In this document: one piece after another, positions 1 through 6,193 of the stretch
Position numbering within the stretch: the first letter of the stretch is position 1
Layout: the number at the start of each line of letters is the position of its first letter
Assembly (NCBI GenBank): GCA_029934265.1
Contig: JAOZMN010000140.1
Span: forward strand, 1-7,516
DNA from: Bacteroidales bacterium
GTDB lineage: Bacteria > Bacteroidota > Bacteroidia > Bacteroidales > JAADGE01
DNA: 7,516 nucleotides
Direction of reading: 5' to 3'
Made by a program: the position numbers and the translations under genes
The notes under the pieces: generated by a model
What the model saw: the letters and a program-made list of their open reading frames with translations, nothing else
Databases searched by the model: none
Told to the model about the DNA's origin: nothing

Positions 1-502
1 ATATATCCAAAGGTTGAAAATTATTACTCATAATTTCAGTAAAACTCTTAAAATTAGGAATTTCTACTCCTTCAAGCATTGATACAAACCAAGAATAATC
101 ACCGAAAATTTTGGAAATATTTATAATATTTTCAAGAAAAAAATTAGTGTATTTAAAGAAAAACAAAATCCCCAAACTCGACCAAACAGCAAGAAACAAC
201 CAAGTTTTTTTCCATACTTTTTTCTTCGCCATATTTACTCCGTGAGCAAATGAATAGTCTGTAATAGAGGTAAATATAAGAATAGAGATAAAAAGTCCGC
301 TGGATTTATAATAAAAAAGCAAACTGAAAAGTGTAACAAAAATTATTACTGACTTTCTGTTTTTGTGAATAAGTCCGTAAGTAATAATGAAGCCGGTAAA
401 CAATATCAAAAATATACCGCTGTTAAACAATATCGGATTTGCCGAATCGTAAACAAATATTTCCTTTAATTTGGATAATATAAATTCAGGGGTATTTTGC
501 AT
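1..502 (-). CDS. MBOAT family membrane-bound O-acyltransferase, N-terminal part (runs off left edge)
   Basis: Starts at ATG 502-500 and reads without a stop for 167 codons to the window edge, so the C-terminus is missing. The translation is strongly hydrophobic, with membrane segments at about residues 28-45, 51-65, 68-82 and 101-118. It carries signatures typical of AlgI/DltB-like MBOAT proteins of Bacteroidota: 'FYYKSSG' (63-69), 'TDYSFAHG' (81-88), a basic loop 'AKKKVWKKTW' (92-101) and 'LGILFFFKYTNFF' (110-122). The window ends just before the position where this family normally has its 'LPVGISF' segment and, later, the catalytic histidine. Family members pass acyl groups, usually acetyl, across the inner membrane to an extracytoplasmic polysaccharide or other polymer. 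The SGNH gene upstream in the same orientation (133-base gap, no clear promoter in it) is its expected partner. The family call is firm; the substrate is unknown. Confidence 0.88.
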   Translation of the reverse strand, partial: MQNTPEFILSKLKEIFVYDSANPILFNSGIFLILFTGFIITYGLIHKNRKSVIIFVTLFSLLFYYKSSGLFISILIFTSITDYSFAHGVNMAKKKVWKKTWLFLAVWSSLGILFFFKYTNFFLENIINISKIFGDYSWFVSMLEGVEIPNFKSFTEIMSNNFQPLDI

Positions 503-635
503 TAATAATGTTAATTTATAAATATTATTCTATTCTTTTGAAATTTTAATTAAATATTCCGGGTGTTTTCTTCCAACAACTAAGCTCACAAATACTCAAC
601 ATAATTCATAATAAATCCCGAAATCATCACTATTC

Positions 636-1418
636 TTACTTTTTAGGTTGCAACAAAGTCGTATGTGCCGAGACTTTATAGCGTTTATCCGGTGTTTCCA
701 TTTTTATTTGATAGTTGCTTTTTCGTATCCATGAAGCGATTGAATCCATCCACATAACTGCAGAAGTTCTTGTGGGGTGTGCACCGTCTTTGTATCGTTT
801 GTAAGTCAAATCTTTGGACGCAAAATAATGGTCTAAACCTACATTTTCAATAATTAAATCGTTAATTCCCGTATCTTCTTTCCAATTCGGCGGACCTACC
901 CAAACATAAGGAATTGTATCTATTTGATTGATAATTTCTTTTACATATCCGTCTCTTTTTTCTTTTATATTGCTGATAGATAATTCATTAGCTCCAAGTA
1001 CAAGCATGACGTAAGTCGGCTTAAATTGATTTATGTAATATTTCAAAGTATCACTTGTACCGTACCACAATGTAGAAGAACTGTACCAAATTACTGTTTT
1101 TATTTCATGTTCGTTGTATGCCGTATAGTCTCGCAAGCGTAAAGACAAGCCTTCAAGCATGGAATCTCCGATTAATAATATTTTTTGTGAAGTTGTATCT
1201 ACAATTACCGTATCTTTTTCCACAGATAAAGTATCAATTTGTATTGTATCCGTAACTGCCAAATTATCAATAGTATCCGGATGCGATAAAAATTCTTTTA
1301 TTTTACTTTTCTTTATAACAATGTCCCCGATTTCCAGGTCGTAATCCATAAAAGAATATACTGCCGTAATTCCGGTTGTAATTATAATAATTGAAATAAA
1401 TTGCCAAAATGCTTTCAT
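636..1418 (-). CDS. Membrane-anchored periplasmic SGNH/GDSL-type hydrolase, putative O-acetylation partner of MBOAT
   Basis: 260 residues. Residues 5-23 form one N-terminal hydrophobic segment (signal anchor or uncleaved signal peptide). A linker at about 45-78 is rich in Asp, Thr, Ile and Val with repeated 'DT' pairs. The catalytic domain follows. SGNH blocks are visible: 'IGDSM' with nucleophile Ser86, 'LGANE' (141-145) with the oxyanion-hole Asn144, and 'DGAHPT' (211-216) supplying Asp211 and His214. 'GAxE' in place of 'GxND' is common in this subgroup. Such proteins sit beside MBOAT genes (AlgJ/AlgX- and PatB-like logic) and complete the transfer of acetyl to a polymer outside the inner membrane, or act as an esterase. 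The MBOAT gene follows 133 bases downstream on the same strand. Transferase rather than hydrolase activity is inferred from that context. No signature names the acceptor polymer. Confidence 0.85.
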   Translation of the reverse strand: MKAFWQFISIIIITTGITAVYSFMDYDLEIGDIVIKKSKIKEFLSHPDTIDNLAVTDTIQIDTLSVEKDTVIVDTTSQKILLIGDSMLEGLSLRLRDYTAYNEHEIKTVIWYSSSTLWYGTSDTLKYYINQFKPTYVMLVLGANELSISNIKEKRDGYVKEIINQIDTIPYVWVGPPNWKEDTGINDLIIENVGLDHYFASKDLTYKRYKDGAHPTRTSAVMWMDSIASWIRKSNYQIKMETPDKRYKVSAHTTLLQPKK

Positions 1419-1444
1419 TAGTCAATTTTTTATATAATTAAACA

Positions 1445-1464
1445 TTTATAATTCTAATTATAAA
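1445..1464. repeat. Perfect AT-only inverted repeat between esterase and SGNH genes
   Basis: Arms TTTATAATT (1445-1453) and AATTATAAA (1456-1464) are exact reverse complements around a 2-base centre. The element lies in the 68-base gap between the SGNH start and the esterase stop. It could be an operator-type palindrome. With only A/T pairs and a 2-base centre it is a poor RNA hairpin, and no T-tract follows directly, so I do not call it a terminator. Chance palindromes are frequent in DNA this AT-rich. Confidence 0.3.
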
Positions 1465-1486
1465 ACAGATGCAAACTTTATGTTTA

Positions 1487-2278
1487 TTAATCTTTCAGCG
1501 GAATATAGAAAGAATCATTCCCTGAATTTGAGAATAACCACTTCAATAATTCCGGCTCGGAATATGCCTCTCCCCAACTGAAATGTCCTCTGTTCGGATA
1601 TTCTGTATATTTGGGTTTTCCGCCGTATAATTCTATTTCACCAACAATATTTCGAGAACGTTCAACAGTTACAACTTGGTCTTTTGTTCCGTGGAAACAC
1701 CAAACCGGCACTTTTGCTATTCTTGATGCTTGTTTTTCGTCCGCACCTCCGCAAATCGGAATTGCCGCCGCAAACTTATCCGGATAGCGTGAAATTAAAT
1801 CCCAAGTCCCGAAACCTCCCATAGATAAACCTGTTACATAAATCCTGTTTGTATCAATCGGATATTTTTTTATAATTTCTTCTAACAATTCCATCGTTAA
1901 ACCAAGTGATACTGAAATTTGTTTAGGCATATAGTGTGCAGGTAAAGTCCAATCGACTTCAACCCAACGTTTATCGGTCGGACATTGCGGTGCTATTACA
2001 AAAGCAGGATAATTTTTCATGTTTTCCTTTTTCTCAAACAGCTTCGCTCCGTGTATAAGTTGCGATTTATTGTCGCTTCCTCTCTCGCCGGCTCCATGCA
2101 GAAAAATTATAAGCGGATATTTTTCATAATAAGACATCTCCGGCTCTAACATTCTGTAAAACAAAGTTTTACCAGCCTTATCCGTAAATTCTTTTTCTTG
2201 ATATTTTGTATTCGTTTGCGAAAAACAAGAAACCGCAGTTATGGAAATTATTACTGAAATTAAAAAATATCGTATCAT
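1487..2278 (-). CDS. Exported alpha/beta-hydrolase esterase (PHB depolymerase / dienelactone hydrolase-like)
   Basis: 263 residues. An N-terminal export signal covers about residues 1-21. Cys18 in 'AVSC' could be a lipobox, but the following 'FSQ' also fits ordinary signal-peptidase cleavage, so lipoprotein versus soluble is unresolved. The fold markers are in the right order: oxyanion-loop motif 'HGAGERG' (61-67), nucleophile elbow 'GLSMGG' with Ser152, acid Asp200 in 'HGTKDQVV', and catalytic His232 in 'NRGHFSW'. 'HGAGERG...GLSMGG' is typical of small secreted esterases related to PHB-depolymerase/LpqC and feruloyl or acetyl esterases, which hydrolyse ester bonds on polymers or small esters outside the cytoplasm. 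The SGNH/MBOAT pair lies immediately downstream on the same strand (68-base gap), so a link to acylated polysaccharide is possible but unproven. The substrate cannot be read from the sequence. Confidence 0.82.
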   Translation of the reverse strand: MIRYFLISVIISITAVSCFSQTNTKYQEKEFTDKAGKTLFYRMLEPEMSYYEKYPLIIFLHGAGERGSDNKSQLIHGAKLFEKKENMKNYPAFVIAPQCPTDKRWVEVDWTLPAHYMPKQISVSLGLTMELLEEIIKKYPIDTNRIYVTGLSMGGFGTWDLISRYPDKFAAAIPICGGADEKQASRIAKVPVWCFHGTKDQVVTVERSRNIVGEIELYGGKPKYTEYPNRGHFSWGEAYSEPELLKWLFSNSGNDSFYIPLKD

Positions 2279-2307
2279 AATGTAATGGTATAAAATAAAT
2301 TATCGGA

Positions 2308-2315
2308 CAAACATA
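2308..2315 (-). promoter_or_regulatory. Possible Bacteroidota-type -7 element for the esterase gene
   Basis: On the minus strand the octamer is TATGTTTG, an exact TAnnTTTG match, ending 29 bases before the esterase ATG. I do not see a clear TTTG at the expected 19-21 base spacing, so only half of the promoter is supported. A short leader would result. Such octamers occur by chance in AT-rich spacers. Confidence 0.35.
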
Positions 2316-2366
2316 TTAAATATTTTGTAAAGTTTAGAATTAAAATACACAAGTCTATTTTACAAC

Positions 2367-2843
2367 TCAAATATCTAAGGTCGTTTTTTTAGCATCTTCT
2401 TCATAAAATTTATCGACAAGCAAATTTTTACTTTTCGCCGCTTCTACCGCCAGTCGGTCGCATCGCTCGTTTTCAGCTATTCCGACATGAGCTTTTACCC
2501 ATTTTAATTTCACATTATGTTTTTTGTTAATAAGCAAAAAACGTCTCCATAAATCCGGATTTTTTTTCTTTGCAAAACCTTTTTTCTCCCAGCCGAAAAC
2601 CCACTTTTTTTCTATAGAATCAACCACGTAACGTGAGTCCGAATGTACCGTAACATTACTTCCGGGTATTTTCAAACTTTCCAAAGCCACAATAACAGCC
2701 AAAAGTTCCATTCTGTTATTTGTAGTTTTCCTAAAACCTTGCGAAAGCTCTTTTCTGTATTTTCCGGCAATCATTACAATACCATATCCTCCGGGTCCGG
2801 GATTATTGAGTGCCGAGCCGTCTGTATAAACTGTTATATTCAT
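2367..2843 (-). CDS. rnhA: Ribonuclease HI
   Basis: 158 residues, close to the 155 of the E. coli enzyme. It cleaves the RNA strand of RNA-DNA hybrids in the cytoplasm (R-loop removal, primer processing, protection of replication). All catalytic positions are present: Asp8 in 'YTDGSALNNPGPGGYG', Glu46 in 'NNRMELLAV', Asp69 in 'HSDSRYVVD', His119 in 'KAHVG', and Asp129 in 'ERCDRLA'. The basic substrate-binding handle is visible at about 79-95 (KKWVFGWEKKGF). The C-terminal tail 'VDKFYEEDA' is usual for the family in this phylum. It lies 47 bases downstream of the SpoIIE-type phosphatase with no recognisable promoter in the gap, so it may be co-transcribed with it. Nothing suggests a functional link beyond position. 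Confidence 0.96.
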   Translation of the reverse strand: MNITVYTDGSALNNPGPGGYGIVMIAGKYRKELSQGFRKTTNNRMELLAVIVALESLKIPGSNVTVHSDSRYVVDSIEKKWVFGWEKKGFAKKKNPDLWRRFLLINKKHNVKLKWVKAHVGIAENERCDRLAVEAAKSKNLLVDKFYEEDAKKTTLDI

Positions 2844-2890
2844 TGATTAAATTCTGTAATTTGAAAATCTTACATCTAATATCGAAGACC

Positions 2891-4114
2891 TTAAACTCTC
2901 ACTCCGATAACAAGTACGTCATCAATTTGGTCTAAATTGCCTTTCCAGTTTTGGAAAATTTCATTCAGCATTTTTTTCTGCTCATTCATATTTTCTTTAT
3001 ATATGCTTTGCAGAATTTCTTTGAATTGTTTTGTTTTAAATTTACCGCCTCTTTTTCCTCCGAACTGATCCACGTAACCATCGGAAAATATATAAAAAAC
3101 ATCACCCTTCTTTAGTTGTATTTCGTGGTTTGTAAACGGACGCTCTCTCAAATGTATTCCTATCGGTTGTCGGTCGGATTTTATTTCGATAAACTCTCCG
3201 GTTTCTTCTCTGAAAATATAAACAGGATTGTGGGCTCCTGAATACTGTAACATTCTTGTTTTTGTATCTATGGTACACATTGCGATGTCCATACCGTCTT
3301 TTGCTTCGCCGTCTTTTCCTGTTTGATTTAATGATACTTTAATTTTTTGTCTTAATTTTTCAAGAATGATATTCGGAGCAAGGTCGTCTTCACTAATTAA
3401 TTCTTTCATCTCATTAAGATAAGCAATTCCAAGCAAACTCATAAACGCACCCGGCACACCGTGTCCGGTAGCATCAGCGGCAGCGATTGTTATTTTCTCA
3501 CCCTCTTTGGCTATCCAATAAAAATCTCCGCTTACAATATCACGAGGCTCGAAATAAATAAAATAATCCCAGCCGGCATTTTTTAAAAATTCTTCTGAAG
3601 GAAAAACGGCTTGTTGTATTCTTTTTGCATAATTTATACTTGCAGTTATTTTTTCGTTTCGCTCTTCAATAGCCACTTTTTGTTCGGAAACCGCATTATG
3701 TTTACTCAAAAGTTCTTTCAACCGTTTTCCGTACAAATTAACGACAAATCGTCTCCACGATTTATATTCATCAAACCAAAATTCCGATTTTTCTTTCGGA
3801 ATCATAACCATTTTAGATTTTTCGGGTGCATAGACATAAGTTTTGGCTATAGTACGGTGACTTAAAGACGAATTAATGGCAATTATGCAACTTTGAGCGG
3901 GATTAATATCATAAATTTTAACTTCGTTTCCTAAGCTGTCTCGCTGATGAAGTGAAACTTTACCTTCCAAAAGAATGGGAATACTGCCGTCTCCTCCTTG
4001 CATGGACTCTCCGCTGAAATTTTTAGGCATTTCTATTATCGGAGACTGCAATATTTTTTCTAATAACTCCGGCTCAAATATTTTTAGAAGTTCTGTTTTT
4101 ACATTTGTATTCAT
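2891..4114 (-). CDS. CRP/FNR-like sensor domain fused to SpoIIE-type PP2C serine/threonine phosphatase
   Basis: 407 residues from ATG 4114-4112. The frame is open upstream to a TTG at 4177, but that TTG lies inside the -33 promoter element, so the ATG is the credible start. Residues about 10-135 resemble the effector domain of CRP/FNR proteins: 'PILLEGKVSL' (46-55), 'AQSCIIAI' (73-80) and 'WRRFVVNLYGKRLKELL' (120-136). No helix-turn-helix follows; instead a coiled-coil linker (about 137-170, ending 'INYAKRIQQAVFP') leads into the phosphatase. Metal-binding residues are intact: Asp197 in 'SGDFYW', Asp214 in 'ADATGHGVPGAFMS', Asp276 in 'DGMDIAMC', Asp345 in 'SDGYVDQFGG' and 'DD' at 398-399. Such RsbU-like enzymes usually dephosphorylate an anti-anti-sigma (STAS) protein. 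No STAS or anti-sigma gene is nearby, so the target is unknown. The sensor lacks a clear GE/RSA cyclic-nucleotide cassette, so the ligand is open. Confidence 0.9.
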   Translation of the reverse strand: MNTNVKTELLKIFEPELLEKILQSPIIEMPKNFSGESMQGGDGSIPILLEGKVSLHQRDSLGNEVKIYDINPAQSCIIAINSSLSHRTIAKTYVYAPEKSKMVMIPKEKSEFWFDEYKSWRRFVVNLYGKRLKELLSKHNAVSEQKVAIEERNEKITASINYAKRIQQAVFPSEEFLKNAGWDYFIYFEPRDIVSGDFYWIAKEGEKITIAAADATGHGVPGAFMSLLGIAYLNEMKELISEDDLAPNIILEKLRQKIKVSLNQTGKDGEAKDGMDIAMCTIDTKTRMLQYSGAHNPVYIFREETGEFIEIKSDRQPIGIHLRERPFTNHEIQLKKGDVFYIFSDGYVDQFGGKRGGKFKTKQFKEILQSIYKENMNEQKKMLNEIFQNWKGNLDQIDDVLVIGVRV

Positions 4115-4147
4115 ATCTTTATATATCAGGCTTGTATATTTAATGTA

Positions 4148-4178
4148 CAAATTTATCAAAAAAAATAACCTTTGCAAA
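4148..4178 (-). promoter_or_regulatory. Bacteroidota-type promoter for the sensor-phosphatase gene
   Basis: On the minus strand, TTTG (4178-4175) is followed after exactly 19 bases by TAAATTTG (4155-4148), matching the Bacteroidota housekeeping consensus TTTG-N19-TAnnTTTG. Transcription would begin around 4140, giving a leader of about 25-30 bases to the ATG at 4114. This excludes the upstream TTG at 4177 as the translation start. The -33 half and much of the spacer overlap the hairpin at 4162-4195. Confidence 0.72.
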
Positions 4179-4195
4179 AAAGCAAAAGTTATTTT
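4162..4195 (-). terminator. Rho-independent terminator downstream of gdhA
   Basis: Read on the minus strand, arms AAAATAACTTTTGC and GCAAAGGTTATTTT form a 14-pair stem with one G.U wobble around a TTTTTT loop. The right arm runs into eight consecutive T (minus strand; A-run 4158-4165 on the given strand). The same hairpin in plus-strand RNA would have a C.A mismatch and only a short T-run, so the structure favours leftward termination. It begins about 90 bases after the gdhA stop. The lower stem is entirely A/U, so efficiency may be modest. Confidence 0.65.
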
Positions 4196-4285
4196 AAGTC
4201 CTGATTGAATAAATTTATTAGAATACTTGTTATATAATGAATTAACAATTAAACTTTATCACTCAGTTATTCTGTATTCAATTAG

Positions 4286-5626
4286 CTATACAAGTCCTTG
4301 TGCGAGCATTGCATCTGCAACTTTTACGAAACCGGCAATATTTGCACCTTTAACATAATCTACATATCCGTCGGAACTTGTACCGTATTTTACGCAAGCC
4401 TCATGTATGTCTTTCATAATTTGTTTAAGTTTTTCGTCCACTTCTTCCGAAGTCCAACCCAAACGTAAAGAATTTTGACTCATTTCGAGACCTGAAACAG
4501 CTACTCCTCCTGCATTTGAAGCTTTGCCGGGTGCATAAAGTATTTTATTTTCGACAAATAATTCGATAGCTTCCGGAGTACAAGGCATATTTGCTCCTTC
4601 GGAAACACAGATTACTCCGTTTTCAACAAGTTTTTTAGCATCGTCTGCGTTAAGCTCATTTTGAGTTGCACAAGGAAGAGCAATATCTACTTTTTGTTCC
4701 CAAGGTCGTTTTTTCGGGAAAAATTCAACACCAAACTCTTCTGCATACGGCGAAACAATATCATTATTAGTTGCACGAAGTTCGAGCATATATTCTATTT
4801 TCTCTCCGGAAATTCCATCAGGGTCATAAATATAACCGTCAGGACCTGAAATTGTTACAACTTTAGCTCCAAGTTCGGTTGCTTTTTGTACCGCTCCCCA
4901 AGCAACATTTCCAAAACCGGAAACTGCAACCGTTTTTCCTTTCAAAGAATCACCTTTTGAATTAAGCATCTCTTGTGCAAAATAAACGTTCCCGTATCCG
5001 GTTGCTTCCGGACGCATAAGACTTCCGCCCCATTCTCGTCCTTTGCCGGTAAGAACTCCGGTAAATTCATTTCTTAGTCGTTTGTACTGACCATACATAT
5101 AACCGATTTCTCTTCCTCCTACTCCGATGTCTCCGGCAGGAATATCTGTATTAGCTCCGATATGACGGAATAATTCAGACATAAAACTCTGACAAAATCT
5201 CATAATTTCACCGTCCGATTTTCCTTTCGGATTAAAATCAGAACCACCTTTTCCGCCGCCCATCGGAAGAGTTGTAAGACTGTTTTTGAGAATTTGCTCG
5301 AAACCGAGAAATTTCAAAATACTAAGCGTTACGCTGGGGTGAAAACGAAGTCCGCCCTTATAAGGTCCTATCGCACTGTTAAATTCAACACGATAACCTT
5401 TATTTATTTGAACTTCACCGTTATCGTCCTGCCAAATAACTCTGAAAGATATAGTTCTTTCGGGTTCTGTAAGCCTGTCCAGGATTTTAGCTTTTACATA
5501 TTTCGGATTTTCTTCCATAAAAGGAATAATTGTTTCCGCAACTTCATGCACTGCTTGATGAAATTCTTTTTCCCCGGCGTTTCTTGCGATAACGCCTTCC
5601 ATAAATTTATTAATTTTTTCTATCAT
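4286..5626 (-). CDS. gdhA: NADP-type glutamate dehydrogenase (hexameric, about 50 kDa class)
   Basis: 446 residues, the usual length for the small hexameric enzyme of Bacteroidota and enterobacteria. It reductively aminates 2-oxoglutarate with ammonium to glutamate in the cytoplasm, the main entry of ammonium into amino acids. Substrate-domain motifs are clear: 'GPYKGGLRFHPSV' (87-99) with Lys90, 'LPMGGGKGGSDF' (120-131) with catalytic Lys126, and 'PAGDIGVGGREIGY' (163-176) with Asp166. The cofactor domain has Rossmann motif 'SGFGNVAWG' (236-244), and 'APGKASNAGGVAVSGLEM' (365-382) is the conserved C-terminal block. Sequence class and the absence of an Asp or Glu right after the second strand ('TISGPDG') favour NADP(H), though dual use is known in gut Bacteroides. 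It has its own promoter (5682-5712) and a probable terminator, so it is likely monocistronic. Confidence 0.97.
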   Translation of the reverse strand: MIEKINKFMEGVIARNAGEKEFHQAVHEVAETIIPFMEENPKYVKAKILDRLTEPERTISFRVIWQDDNGEVQINKGYRVEFNSAIGPYKGGLRFHPSVTLSILKFLGFEQILKNSLTTLPMGGGKGGSDFNPKGKSDGEIMRFCQSFMSELFRHIGANTDIPAGDIGVGGREIGYMYGQYKRLRNEFTGVLTGKGREWGGSLMRPEATGYGNVYFAQEMLNSKGDSLKGKTVAVSGFGNVAWGAVQKATELGAKVVTISGPDGYIYDPDGISGEKIEYMLELRATNNDIVSPYAEEFGVEFFPKKRPWEQKVDIALPCATQNELNADDAKKLVENGVICVSEGANMPCTPEAIELFVENKILYAPGKASNAGGVAVSGLEMSQNSLRLGWTSEEVDEKLKQIMKDIHEACVKYGTSSDGYVDYVKGANIAGFVKVADAMLAQGLV

Positions 5627-5681
5627 TTTTTATTAAATTTACAAAAACTGAAAAATATTAATTTTTAATTTAAAAACAGTA

Positions 5682-5712
5682 CAAATGTATTTTATTTATT
5701 TAATAATCAAAA
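5682..5712 (-). promoter_or_regulatory. Bacteroidota-type promoter for gdhA
   Basis: On the minus strand, TTTTG (5712-5708) is followed after 18 bases by TACATTTG (5689-5682), an exact TAnnTTTG -7 element with near-consensus spacing. Transcription would start about 5675, giving a leader of about 50 bases that is almost all A/T before the ATG at 5626. The upstream side carries a ten-base A/T homopolymer (5721-5730) that could act as an UP-like element. Confidence 0.65.
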
Positions 5713-5815
5713 TTTTTATCAAAAAAAAAACATTTTTTAATCTATTATTTTTCAGACACTTAGAAATCTATTTATATGTTTAATGACATTATATGATATT
5801 TATCGTACAAATGAA

Positions 5816-5857
5816 AGTATAATTTTATAATTCATACAATAATATAGTATAATTTTA
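5816..5857. repeat. 12-base direct repeat AGTATAATTTTA, two copies
   Basis: Exact copies at 5816-5827 and 5846-5857, 30 bases start to start, in the middle of the gdhA/thioredoxin-like divergent region. The unit is A/T-rich with a single G, so chance is a real alternative. No function can be assigned. Confidence 0.4.
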
Positions 5858-6030
5858 CGCTGTAATTATAACTACTCTTTTTACATCTTATTAAATTTAC
5901 AGCCGAAATACAGTGTTGCAAAAAAGCATTCTTAATCATGCGAAAGTAAAATCGCAAACAATGTTTAAACGAAATCGTATTATATATCTATTATTCAAAT
6001 CTTCAACTGAAATTCAAGTTTTGAATCTTT

Positions 6031-6116
6031 TGTCATTTTGTAGCCAATAATTGTCATTTACTTCACAGCCATTAAAATACTTGTTATCCAATGACCATAA
6101 ATGACTATAAAATGAC
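6031..6116. repeat. Cluster of TGTCATTT / AATGAC motifs with helical spacing
   Basis: Two copies of TGTCATTT on the plus strand start at 6031 and 6052 (21 bases apart). They are followed by three copies of the reverse-complement core AATGAC starting at 6090, 6100 and 6111 (10 and 11 bases apart). The last three lie in a short tandem of about ATGACnATAA. The spacing matches one or two DNA helical turns, as expected for sites bound on one face. The cluster lies 117-202 bases upstream of the rightward gene's ATG. This could be an operator array or a decayed tandem repeat. Confidence 0.45.
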
Positions 6117-6152
6117 TTTACATTCAAATATAAAATTTTCTGTAAAAACAGG

Positions 6153-6193
6153 TATAGCAAGCGGAACATCGTTTTATACCAAGCACTGAACAT
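6153..6193. repeat. Imperfect direct repeat TATAnCAAGC...GAACAT just upstream of the rightward gene
   Basis: Copy one (6153-6169) has TATAGCAAGC followed directly by GGAACAT. Copy two (6175-6193) has TATACCAAGC, two extra bases, then TGAACAT. The copies start 22 bases apart. The same stretch also holds the inverted pair GGTATA (6151-6156) / TATACC (6175-6180). It ends 39 bases before the ATG at 6233, where a regulator-binding site or core promoter would be expected. Confidence 0.45.

Noticed and set aside
2340..2366. Possible terminator AAAATA-8-TATTTT downstream of rnhA (minus strand)
   Set aside because: The stem is six A/T pairs only, with an 8-base loop and no proper T-tract. It is too weak to support.
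4112..4177. Upstream TTG start at 4177 for the sensor-phosphatase, adding 21 residues
   Set aside because: The TTG lies inside the -33 promoter element, upstream of the predicted transcript start. The extra residues are hydrophobic noise from the terminator hairpin, and ATG 4114 begins a typical domain N-terminus.
3611..5668. Plus-strand frames opposite the phosphatase and gdhA
   Set aside because: They lie antisense to strongly conserved coding sequence and encode low-complexity Phe/Ile/Ser-rich peptides with no family resemblance.
4172..5928. Shared 13-base string TTGCAAAAAAGCA at 4172-4184 and 5916-5928
   Set aside because: A single shared A-rich 13-mer in 7.5 kb of AT-rich DNA is not clearly above chance. 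The second copy lacks the long flanking stem seen at the first.
5926..5958. Small inverted repeats GCAT...ATGC and GCGA...TCGC in the spacer
   Set aside because: Four-base arms are expected by chance, and no tRNA-like or riboswitch-like structure could be built around them.
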